The notes: generated from the sequence alone by a model not told the origin. Counted from the stretch's first letter, positions 7,152 through 13,923 are shown. The stretch: DNA of 14,190 nt from Porphyromonadaceae bacterium UBA3318 (GCA_002361235.1 DESI01000085.1:1-14190), one strand, 5' to 3'. Numbers and translations are program-made.

Positions 7152-7874
7152 ATGGCGATAGAACGTATACGAGGCATAGTGATAAATGTGGTGAGGCACA
7201 CCGACCGGCACAATGTGGTGACGCTGTACACGCGCGAGCGCGGGCGAATGTCTTTTCTGACGCCGGCCGGGAGCGGACGCAACGCCCGTATCCGCAACGC
7301 CAGGATGCAGCCTCTGTCGGTGATAGAGGCGGATATTGATTTCAAGGGTAACAAAAACCTGCAGACCCTGGGCAAAATGTCGCTGATAGTGCCGTGGCGC
7401 GACCTTTACTTCAATCCGGCCAAAAGCGCCATCGTGATGTTCATGGCTGAATTCCTCAACTGCTTCCTGCGGCAGTCGGAGGCCGACGCGCCCCTGTGGG
7501 ATTTCATATACACCACGCTGGGCAGTCTTGACGCCGAGTGCGGATCGGTCGCGAACCGGCACATCGCTTTCCTGATCGGATTGCTGCCGTTTGCCGGAAT
7601 CCAGCCGAATCTGGATTGCCGTGGAAGGTATTTCGATATGCGGGATGGCGCGGTGACGGACAATATACCGCTGCATCATGATGTGGTTACGGGCGAAGCT
7701 CTGGGACATCTCGGCCTCCTGTCACGCATCACGGCTGCGAACTGCCGGTATTTCCGGTTTACGAAATCGCAGCGCCGAGACACCCTGGCCGGAATAATCC
7801 ACTACTATTCGATTCATTATCCCGGTCTCGGCGACTTGAAATCCCCGGCCATCCTGGCGGAGACTTTCGGTTAA
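7152..7874 (+). CDS. recO: DNA repair protein RecO
   Basis: RecO helps RecR load RecA onto SSB-coated single-stranded DNA in RecF-pathway recombinational repair and also anneals DNA strands. The 240-residue protein begins with the OB-fold segment typical of RecO (IRGIVINVVRHTDRHNVVTLYTRERGRMSFLT, about 6-37). A helical domain follows with the conserved pattern around FMAEFLNCFLR (about 97-107) and RHIAFLIGLLPFAGIQPN (136-153). The four-cysteine zinc site of some RecO proteins is absent, as in other Bacteroidetes members I know. The length matches the family. It appears to be monocistronic, flanked on both sides by long AT-rich regions that hold the two small RNA units. Assignment rests on pattern recognition of a divergent family. 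Confidence 0.85.
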   Translation: MAIERIRGIVINVVRHTDRHNVVTLYTRERGRMSFLTPAGSGRNARIRNARMQPLSVIEADIDFKGNKNLQTLGKMSLIVPWRDLYFNPAKSAIVMFMAEFLNCFLRQSEADAPLWDFIYTTLGSLDAECGSVANRHIAFLIGLLPFAGIQPNLDCRGRYFDMRDGAVTDNIPLHHDVVTGEALGHLGLLSRITAANCRYFRFTKSQRRDTLAGIIHYYSIHYPGLGDLKSPAILAETFG

Positions 7875-7981
7875 TCGCGCTCCGGTGCAGGGTGATTTCA
7901 AAAGGTGCAATGAACAGGGTTAAATAATGTTAAAACTGCACATTTATTTGGAATCTATTTTTAGATTGCGTAAAAAAGTAT

Positions 7982-7989
7982 TATTTTTG
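7982..7989 (+). promoter_or_regulatory. Probable -7 element of small RNA copy B
   Basis: TATTTTTG matches TAnnTTTG. No TTTG lies at the usual distance (TTG occurs at 7966-7968, spacer 13). The conserved GTGTTTTTCAT segment starts four bases downstream, closely matching the five-base gap in copy A. Confidence 0.55.
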
Positions 7990-7993
7990 CGAT

Positions 7994-8063
7994 GTGTTTT
8001 TCATAGTATTAAATTAAGATTAAGGTTTCCGTCAACCTCTTTGTGAAAAGGGGTTGACTTTTT
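7994..8063 (+). ncRNA. Putative small RNA, copy B, about 70 nt
   Basis: The unit runs from the predicted start at 7994 to the T-tract at 8059-8063 and encodes no ORF. Its first 22 bases (7994-8015) match copy A at all but two positions, both A/G transitions. Both copies later contain TAAGGTT (8021-8027 here). Unlike the 5' segment, the terminator hairpin has no sequence similarity to that of copy A. This is the expected pattern for a family with a conserved functional 5' end and interchangeable terminators. It lies downstream of recO in the same direction, so read-through from recO is an alternative source of the transcript. Confidence 0.65.
8031..8063 (+). terminator. Intrinsic terminator of small RNA copy B
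   Basis: GTCAACCTCTTT (8031-8042) pairs with AAAGGGGTTGAC (8047-8058) over 12 positions with one G-U pair. The loop is GTGA, and TTTTT follows at 8059-8063. It can also end recO transcripts. Confidence 0.9.
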
Positions 8064-8070
8064 AATTTTG
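8040..8070 (+). promoter_or_regulatory. Candidate promoter embedded in the terminator, reading toward ccsA
   Basis: TTTG at 8040-8043 and TAATTTTG at 8063-8070 are separated by 19 bases, a perfect fit to the Bacteroidetes consensus. The -33 lies in the terminator stem and loop, and the -7 overlaps the T-tract. It would give a leader of about 400 bases before the ccsA-like gene. Confidence 0.5.
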
Positions 8071-8481
8071 TGCAAAATATGCCACGTTATGAATGAAAAT
8101 CAATGATTTGGTATGATTAGGCGCCCCTTTGGACCGATGCGGGGCAAAATAAGGCGGGATGATGTATATTTATGTGTAAATTTGAATACATATATTTGAT
8201 GAATAAAATAAACAAATAAAATACACGAGAATATATTAATAATAATTTGCATATAATTGAACATCATTACACATTTTATAGGGTGACGACGCACCCGTCC
8301 GGGCAGCGGGGACAGGCAAAACCGGGTATTCGTTAACATATCGGCAAATGTTAAAACGGGCTGTTTGAGTATTGCCGCCGACGTATCAGTGTATGCGAGG
8401 CAGCGGACTCTATGAGAAAAACACCGGGCAGTCACGCAAGCTGCCGAAAAGAAGGCAGGGACGTCATCGTATAATCCGTGG
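8071..8481 (+). other. Long intergenic leader upstream of the cytochrome c assembly gene
   Basis: There is no gene here. 8071-8280 is AT-rich and holds further TAnnTTTG matches at 8177-8184 and 8191-8198, without good -33 partners. 8281-8480 is clearly richer in GC and appears structured. It contains a hairpin GGGTG/CACCC (8281-8295) and a 22-bp dyad TTAACAT-N8-ATGTTAA (8333-8354). It also has three mutually complementary segments, GGCAG (8427-8431), CTGCC (8441-8445) and GGCAG (8454-8458), which allow two exclusive hairpins. I recognise no known riboswitch core. Confidence 0.45.
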
Positions 8482-9927
8482 ATGCAATATAAAATTCCCG
8501 GACACGTATATAATATGATGTCAAGACAACCATTTACCTTACTGATACACATTGCTCTGGCCATAATAGTGGCCGGGGCGGCAGTGACTCACTACACAGG
8601 CATTCAGGGAAAGATCGTGCTTTGGGAAGGAGAGGCTCCGGTTCGGACATTCATCAAGACCTCGGGTCCCGGAGACGGAACGTTGCCATTTGGCGTTTCG
8701 CTGGTCAAGGCGGACACTGACTATTATCCCGGCACAGTCGTTCCGATGGATTATCGAAGCGTGCTTCTCATCGACGGGCATGAGGTAAATGTGTCGATGA
8801 ACCATGTAGGTGAATATGATGGCTGGCGTTTCTTTCAGTCGGGCATAAGTCCGTACGGCTCCACACTTGCCATAAGCCGCGATGTCTGGGGCACGGGGAT
8901 AACGTATACGGGCTATGCGCTGTTGGGCATAGGTATGATCGGGTTCTTTTTCCAGCGTCGCACGGCCTGGCGCGCACTTCTGAAAAACAGGAAGGTGGCC
9001 TCGCTGATATGCCTGGCCATGATTCCGGCATTATGCAATGCAGCCGAACCAATTGCCGAGCCGCGGACTCCGGCAGAAAGTGCCGTCATACAGGCGGATA
9101 TGTCGGCCGATGCAAAAATCAAGGCGGAGCATCTGTACAATGACTGGAGTCGCCCCTTGCCGGCGGCGATTCTCGCTCTTGCGTTGGGTGTCTACTATCT
9201 GTTTGCCGGCATCACTGTCCGCAAAACGGGCAGCGGACACCGTATCATAGCCGGAACGTTGACATGGCTCCTCATTATATACATAGGAGTGATTATATCG
9301 GTGTTGTGGTGGATCAGCGGGCACGTGCCCCTTTCCAACGGGCCGGAGATGATGCTGTTCATGGCGTTGGCCGCACTATGCGCCGCTAAGTGTCTTGGAT
9401 CGGACATACTGCGCGGAGCATTGCTGTGCGTAAGTGCCATGACATTGTCTGTGGCCGTGATGGGAGGCCGGACTCCTCAGGCCGGAGTGCTGATGCCGGT
9501 GCTGAACAGTCCGTTGCTTTCGCTGCATGTAGTCGTCATAATGCTGTCGTATGTGCTGTTCCTGCTGATGGCGGTGCTGTCGGCCGTGGCGCTGTGCAGC
9601 CGTAACACGGAGCGTGAGGCCGCATTGTCGCGCATAAATCGCCTCATACTCGTGCCGGCCGTGTTCCTGCTCGGGGCCGGAATGTTCATCGGCGCCGTGT
9701 GGGCCAATCAGTCGTGGGGACGTTATTGGGGCTGGGACCCCAAGGAGACCTGTGCGCTCGCTACGTTCCTGATATATTCGGTACCCATGCACCGGGCTTC
9801 CGGGCCTCTGCGATGCTTCCGCAAGCCACGTGTGCTGCACCGGTATCTGCTGCTGGCCGTACTGTCGGTGCTGTTTACATACTTCGGCGCCAACTACCTG
9901 CTGCCGGGACTGCACTCGTACGTCTGA
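8482..9927 (+). CDS. ccsA: Compact ResB/CcsA-type cytochrome c assembly protein
   Basis: This is probably the system II heme export and ligation protein for periplasmic c-type cytochromes. Residues 18-38 form a membrane helix, followed by a ResB-like periplasmic segment (about 39-138, including YTGIQGKIVLWEG) and a second helix (139-157). A further hydrophobic stretch (172-188) leads into the CcsA part (about 225-481), which has several helices. Features of CcsA are GHVPLSNGPEMM (280-291), the tryptophan-rich heme motif WANQSWGRYWGWDPKE (407-421) and candidate heme-ligand histidines 349 and 437. The C-terminus LLPGLHSYV is a normal family ending. ATG codons at 8515 and 8518 (MSRQPFTLL) are plausible alternative starts, giving a more typical N-terminus. 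It stands alone: no cytochrome c or nrfHA gene is visible. The gene symbol reflects the C-terminal domain. Confidence 0.85.
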   Translation: MQYKIPGHVYNMMSRQPFTLLIHIALAIIVAGAAVTHYTGIQGKIVLWEGEAPVRTFIKTSGPGDGTLPFGVSLVKADTDYYPGTVVPMDYRSVLLIDGHEVNVSMNHVGEYDGWRFFQSGISPYGSTLAISRDVWGTGITYTGYALLGIGMIGFFFQRRTAWRALLKNRKVASLICLAMIPALCNAAEPIAEPRTPAESAVIQADMSADAKIKAEHLYNDWSRPLPAAILALALGVYYLFAGITVRKTGSGHRIIAGTLTWLLIIYIGVIISVLWWISGHVPLSNGPEMMLFMALAALCAAKCLGSDILRGALLCVSAMTLSVAVMGGRTPQAGVLMPVLNSPLLSLHVVVIMLSYVLFLLMAVLSAVALCSRNTEREAALSRINRLILVPAVFLLGAGMFIGAVWANQSWGRYWGWDPKETCALATFLIYSVPMHRASGPLRCFRKPRVLHRYLLLAVLSVLFTYFGANYLLPGLHSYV

Positions 9928-9937
9928 ACCTAAGCAT

Positions 9938-10810
9938 AATTATTCCCGGAAGTGGGCCGAGCATAACGAGTGGAAAGGCGCCAAGGGCACCGACAGGAGC
10001 AAGTGGAAATACGACACATACGGCGAGGACGAGGACCATGTGATGTTCGGTGACTGGCAGATATGCTTCCAGACATACGCCGACCTATACAACATCCTGC
10101 CCGACGACAGATACATACGCCGCGCCAAGGAGGAGATGGAACACCAGATGTCGACGCCGCAGAATGACTATTGGTGGTGGGCCGACGGCCTCTATATGGT
10201 GATGCCGGTGATGACCAAGATGAACAATATCACCCGCAATCAGAAATATCTGGACAAGCTGTACGAATACATCCAGGTCAGCGATTCGATAATGCTCGAC
10301 CCGGAGACGGGACTGTACTTCCGCGACGGCAAGTATGTGTATCCCAAGCACAAGAGCGTGAACGGCAAGAAGGATTTCTGGGCGCGTGGCGACGGCTGGG
10401 TTCTTGCGGGTCTGGCCAAAGTGCTTGCCGACGTGCCCGCCAACTGGAAGCACCGCAAGTTCTTCGAGGACAAATATGTCAAGCTGGCCGAAGGCGTGGG
10501 CAACGGCCAGGCCAGGGCTGCACTTACGGCGGTGATGCACAGGATGTTCGACGGTATGGAGAACTTCAACGAGAAGGGCTACCTGACCATCGGTTTCGCG
10601 GGCCGTCAGCCCAACGTGGCCGACTGGTACACCAACAACGGATCGCTGTATATGACTTCGCTGGCGTTCATGCCGTTGGGTCTGCCGGCCACACATCCCT
10701 TCTGGACCGACGCGGCGCAGCCCTGGACCCAGGTCAAGGCATGGAACGGAGACCCCTTCCCCAAGGACCACCACTGGAATGACGACATCAGGACCTGGGA
10801 CCTGTTTTAG
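9938..10810 (+). pseudogene. Chimeric remnant: GH88/GH105 hydrolase fragment fused to DUF2264 C-terminus
   Basis: The open frame has no start of its own. Upstream it runs out of frame through the end of ccsA, and recognisable protein begins only at YSRKWAEHNEWKG (9941). The first part (to about 10495) resembles the middle of an unsaturated-uronyl/rhamnogalacturonyl hydrolase: DHVMFGDWQICFQTYADLYN, YWWWADGLYMVMPVM with the probable catalytic Asp, and KDFWARGDGWVLAGLAK. Just after LAEGV the similarity switches. From GQARAALTAVMHRMFD through GYLTIGFAGRQPN, YTNNGSLYMTS and PLGLPATHPFWTD to the stop, it resembles the DUF2264 C-terminus, another polysaccharide-utilisation family. The N-terminal part of the hydrolase and most of the DUF2264 protein are missing. 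Two deletions in a former carbohydrate-utilisation cluster would explain this. The first internal ATG is at 10043. Family calls are from memory of conserved motifs; the chimeric reading is an inference. Confidence 0.75.
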
Positions 10811-10898
10811 TGTATAGTTAATAGATATCAGATAATTAATCCATTAGGAGAAAAGGTAAATCCCATATAACAGGGAGGCGTTAAAATAAACGATATAT

Positions 10899-10944
10899 AA
10901 TAACGGCGAGGCTGTGCCGGATGGCGCAGCCTCCTGCTGTTATT
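10899..10944. terminator. Long hairpin, possible terminator
   Basis: AATAACGGC (10899-10907) and GAGGCTGTGCC (10908-10918) pair with GGCGCAGCCTC (10923-10933) and GCTGTTATT (10936-10944) around the loop GGAT, with two G-U pairs and a two-base bulge (10934-10935). This is about 20 bp of stem. Neither side has a long T-tract; the minus-strand exit is the more U-rich. It lies between the remnant's stop and the next promoter and probably insulates the regulator gene. Confidence 0.6.
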
Positions 10945-10969
10945 GTACCCCTGTGTTTGTGTGGTTACA

Positions 10970-11000
10970 TTGCGGGATTCGGGTTATTTCATTATCTTTG
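10970..11000 (+). promoter_or_regulatory. Promoter of the TPR/HTH regulator gene
   Basis: TTG at 10970-10972 and TATCTTTG at 10993-11000 are 20 bases apart, a good Bacteroidetes -33/-7 pair. The gene's ATG follows at 11052, giving a leader of about 45 bases. Confidence 0.75.
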
Positions 11001-11051
11001 CCTTGTCATAACGCGAAGTCATGTACTCTTAGATACTATGATTTTAACAAA

Positions 11052-12827
11052 ATGCACCAGATGAATAGTCCGATAACACTGCGCCTTAACATAGTCCTGT
11101 TTTCAATAGTGACGATGATCCTGTCCGTGTGCGGAGGGTGCTCGCATCGTAAAAACGAACGACTTGTCCGCATCTCGGATACAATCAGCGATAATCCGGC
11201 ACTGGCAATCCGGAGCCTTGATAGCATACGGCCTGAAACATTGACTGATACCGACAGGCATTTTTATGATTTCCTATGGATTAAAGCGAACGACAAGGCC
11301 TATGTGAAGCACCACTCCGACAGCCTGATACTCGATGTGATAGACTATTACTCCTCACGAAAATCCGATCCTTGTTATCCCGAAGCCCTTTACTATGGCG
11401 GCCGAGTCAATTCAGACCTCGGAGACTATCCGACAGCGTTGCAGTATTATCACAAAGCCATAGATGTGGTGGAGGAAAGAGGAATAAAGGCACCCTTTGT
11501 CCATTCCTTGTACAGCCAGACGGGGCGTCTGCTTGAATCCATGCGGCTTTATGATGAGGCAATGCCATATATAGAAGCCGCATTACAAGACACACGTGCG
11601 CGTCATGACACAATAAACACCATACACAATTTGCATTTATTGGGTATGACTAATGTCAATAGTGAGGATTATGCCAAGGCAGACAGGTATCTGAACGAAG
11701 CGTTGACTTTGAGTTCTTCGCTCACCGATACGCTCCGACGCAGACATCTGACGGCCGCGTCACTGATATATATAACAGCAAGACATCGAGTAGCCGGCGA
11801 GTTGGATACAGCCGTCAGTTTGATTAAAACTCTCCCTTATAAAGTCGAACCGCTGATGCGAAATACGGCCCTTGCCCAAGCAGCATCAGTATATCTGGAG
11901 GCCGGGATGCTCGATTCCGCATATAAGGCGGCGTATGAGTTAATTCATAATCAGGACATGCAGAATAAAAAACGGGGATATCAGGTGATTCTTAATCCAA
12001 AGTTGTTGCGTTTTTCACCGTGCGATTCTATTGCGAAATATGCGACTGATTACGCGGCGTTGCTTGACAAGGATTTTGACTCAAACAATAAGGCCCTGAC
12101 ACTGATGCAGCGTTCGTCATACAACTATGATCTGCATGAAATTAAAAGGGAAAAGGCGGAAAAATCAAATAGGCACTTATGGCTGGGCATATCGGTAGCG
12201 GTGATTGTAATGTTATGTCTGGCAATTCTGGTTTTGTGGCTTAAATATCGAAACAAGCGCGCGATGGTAAGGCTCCAGGAGGCTATAATAAAGATATCGG
12301 AACTTGAAGCGTCGTTAAATGCTCATGGCAATACTGAGCGCAGACTAAGTCGTGATACTGCCAGTGCCACCGATGAATCTCCAAATCTTCCGGATATGGA
12401 GACGGTAGATGGATTGAAACATAACCTGAAAGAGAGATTATTGTCTTTATACAGCCATAATGCCGATGAAGAAACCATATCACCGTCAATATTGAAATCA
12501 GACGCATACGCCAAGTTGCATAGGATTATCCTAAGTGGTGATACGATTAAGGATAACAACCCTATATGGCATGAACTTGAAGAATTGATTTTGGGTATAT
12601 CGCCTCAATTCAAGTCGAATCTTCAGATACTGCTGAATGGTAAACTCACTACTAACGACTATCATACAGCCATGCTCGTAAAGTGTGGGGTCGCACCGAC
12701 TCAAATGGCCTCACTGTTCGGTCGGTCCAAAGGCACCATCACATCGCGCAGGGAGACCATGTGCAAGAAAATAACGGGAGAGAATCTCGGCACAAAAGTC
12801 ATAGACAGTTTGATCCGGCTGTTATAA
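11052..12827 (+). CDS. Membrane-anchored TPR protein with C-terminal helix-turn-helix
   Basis: This is a predicted one-component transmembrane regulator of 591 residues. The N-terminus has an export signal (about 10-27) ending in Cys-rich SVCGGCSHRK, a possible but non-canonical lipobox. A helical TPR array follows (about 35-345), clearest at YYGGRVNSDLGDYPTALQYY (114-133), HSLYSQTGRLLESMRLYDEA (151-170) and HLLGMTNVNSEDYAKADRYL (195-214). A single membrane helix lies at 376-399, then a probable coiled-coil stretch (400-422), a low-complexity linker, and a LuxR-like HTH (about 532-575) with LVKCGVAPTQMASLFGRSKG. The layout (periplasmic TPR sensor, membrane helix, cytoplasmic DNA-binding domain) is widespread in Bacteroidetes. 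The longer frame from 10914 contains the hairpin and promoter, so I start at 11052; ATG 11061 is also possible. G+C looks lower than in the core genes. The target is unknown; the adjacent repeat at 12879 is a candidate operator. Confidence 0.85.
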   Translation: MHQMNSPITLRLNIVLFSIVTMILSVCGGCSHRKNERLVRISDTISDNPALAIRSLDSIRPETLTDTDRHFYDFLWIKANDKAYVKHHSDSLILDVIDYYSSRKSDPCYPEALYYGGRVNSDLGDYPTALQYYHKAIDVVEERGIKAPFVHSLYSQTGRLLESMRLYDEAMPYIEAALQDTRARHDTINTIHNLHLLGMTNVNSEDYAKADRYLNEALTLSSSLTDTLRRRHLTAASLIYITARHRVAGELDTAVSLIKTLPYKVEPLMRNTALAQAASVYLEAGMLDSAYKAAYELIHNQDMQNKKRGYQVILNPKLLRFSPCDSIAKYATDYAALLDKDFDSNNKALTLMQRSSYNYDLHEIKREKAEKSNRHLWLGISVAVIVMLCLAILVLWLKYRNKRAMVRLQEAIIKISELEASLNAHGNTERRLSRDTASATDESPNLPDMETVDGLKHNLKERLLSLYSHNADEETISPSILKSDAYAKLHRIILSGDTIKDNNPIWHELEELILGISPQFKSNLQILLNGKLTTNDYHTAMLVKCGVAPTQMASLFGRSKGTITSRRETMCKKITGENLGTKVIDSLIRLL

Positions 12828-12878
12828 AAACAGCTGAATCCATTCTTTAAAGAGGACTCAAACAACCATATCCCGTCC

Positions 12879-12932
12879 AATCAGTACGGAAATAGTACGG
12901 TTTTTGATTTCCGTACTATTTCCGTACTGATT
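12879..12932. repeat. Perfect 22-bp inverted repeat made of AGTACGG direct repeats
   Basis: The left arm (12879-12900) and right arm (12911-12932) are exact reverse complements around a 10-base loop (TTTTTGATTT). Each arm contains AGTACGG-AAAT-AGTACGG, two 7-mers separated by four A/T bases, an 11-bp period. The right arm ends three bases before a TTTG -33 element. It could end the regulator transcript as a hairpin followed by TTCTTT, act as an operator, or both. Confidence 0.9.
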
Positions 12933-12935
12933 TTC

Positions 12936-12966
12936 TTTGCAAAGTATATTCATTGATATAATTTAG
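12936..12966 (+). promoter_or_regulatory. Probable promoter of the 162-aa membrane protein gene
   Basis: TTTG (12936-12939) and TAATTTAG (12959-12966, one mismatch to TAnnTTTG) are 19 bases apart. The ATG follows at 12998. The imperfect -7 and the inverted repeat just upstream suggest an activator-dependent promoter (inference). Confidence 0.5.
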
Positions 12967-12997
12967 CGACAAAAACAACATATTGTTAAGTATTCGT

Positions 12998-13486
12998 ATG
13001 GGAGTAAAGGATAGTATATCAATTCGCAGATGGTTGATTCCGGCTGTCAGTGCAATGGCATTCGTGATAATAGGTGCATTGCTGTTTATGTTTCAGATTC
13101 ATATAACGGATAACGAATGGGTACCGTTGTCTGACATACTGCTGCAGTCCCCGATATGTTATTTCTGGATTTTATGGTTTGGCATGATATTCTTCAGTGC
13201 AAGCGGATTCGTCAGGGAATATGAAAATCGACTTGTAATGGCTCAAACTGCATATCCTTTGGTATGTAATGGAGAAATTCGCAAATTTGTGAAAAAAGAT
13301 ATGGCGTATTCTTATTCCAAAAAACTGTTTTTGGTTTTTGCAGGCTTACCTCTTTTGTATTTATCTATGCATTATGATAAGCAATCAGGATTTTCCATGC
13401 CGGCGTTATTGATATCAATTATACCGTTGGTTATAAATCTGATTGTATTTGCGATGCTCAGACATCAATTCTTACGAACAGTATAG
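12998..13486 (+). CDS. Unknown four-helix membrane protein
   Basis: I do not recognise this 162-residue protein. It has four predicted membrane helices (about 12-34, 52-71, 108-124 and 136-155). A polar loop between helices 2 and 3 holds REYENRLVMAQ and the basic stretch EIRKFVKKDMAYSYSKK. No cysteine pairs or catalytic motif stand out. I chose the ATG at 12998; an in-frame TTG at 12983 would add five residues but is less plausible. Codon use and composition are AT-rich like the neighbouring regulator, unlike the core genes before 8000. It follows the TPR/HTH regulator by 170 bases, with the inverted repeat and a promoter between them, so it is the natural candidate target of that regulator; this is an inference from position. 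Confidence 0.7.
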   Translation: MGVKDSISIRRWLIPAVSAMAFVIIGALLFMFQIHITDNEWVPLSDILLQSPICYFWILWFGMIFFSASGFVREYENRLVMAQTAYPLVCNGEIRKFVKKDMAYSYSKKLFLVFAGLPLLYLSMHYDKQSGFSMPALLISIIPLVINLIVFAMLRHQFLRTV

Positions 13487-13544
13487 AGATGATATATGCC
13501 GGTTCACGAAGCAAAGTGTATATTCCAAAGTCAGTAATATAATG

Positions 13545-13553
13545 TAATTTAGC
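13545..13553 (+). promoter_or_regulatory. Weak -7-like element upstream of the small membrane gene
   Basis: TAATTTAGC is identical to the -7 region used at 12959-12967, and both continue with an RAC shortly after. No clear -33 TTTG is present at the right distance. The gene's ATG follows at 13592. Confidence 0.3.
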
Positions 13554-13591
13554 AACAGAGTCATTTCTCTTGTCCTATATAAGCAGTATTC

Positions 13592-13885
13592 ATGAAACAG
13601 GTAGACAAAAAGACACAAGACAGGCTGATGTGGGTTTTGGCACCGATGGGGGTAATATGTGTTCTTATTACGCTTGATATTACATTCGGAGTGGACCTGA
13701 ATATCGAAGCATGGGCAGCGGAGGTTCTATTGGGATGTATGGCTCTTTTTATTTTGGCATACATTGTCGCAGCCTGGCGTCAGCAATGATGGGGTTTACT
13801 GGCCATAATGATATTTGCGTTTGTATTAGGAGCGTTGAATATCGGCAGCCTATTTTATCAGATAAGCAACTCGGCCACTCCTTAA
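13592..13885 (+). pseudogene. Small membrane protein gene, apparently interrupted by in-frame TGA
   Basis: The first 65 codons (13592-13789) encode a protein with two membrane helices (about 14-30 and 40-60) ending AAWRQQ and TGA (13787-13789). The same frame then continues without a break: WGLLAI, an ATG at 13808, and a third strongly hydrophobic stretch (FAFVLGALNIGSLFY) ending at TAA 13883-13885. Together it reads as one protein of about 97 residues with three helices and a stop in the loop. A single C-to-T change (CGA Arg to TGA) would explain it. Alternatives are a genuine 65-residue protein followed by an unrelated 25-codon ORF, or a sequencing error. I do not recognise the family. It is a low-GC accessory gene. 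Confidence 0.55.
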
Positions 13886-13923
13886 ACGAAACGACATAAT
13901 CAGGATCGGTTGACGCAAAAGCA

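Noticed and set aside
8281..8480. Cobalamin or other known riboswitch upstream of ccsA
   Set aside because: I looked for the conserved cobalamin core and for tmRNA, SRP and RNase P signatures on both strands and found none.
8100..8564. 154-codon minus-strand frame in the region upstream of ccsA
   Set aside because: It overlaps the 5' end of ccsA and spans AT-rich and GC-rich non-coding parts; the translation has no family resemblance and no promoter.
12879..12932. Invertible promoter bounded by inverted repeats
   Set aside because: The repeat arms are only 10 bases apart, leaving no invertible segment, and no recombinase gene is visible.
13786..13899. Overlapping ORF starting ATGATGGGG after the small membrane protein
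   Set aside because: Its product is not convincing, whereas the original frame continues into a clear membrane helix.
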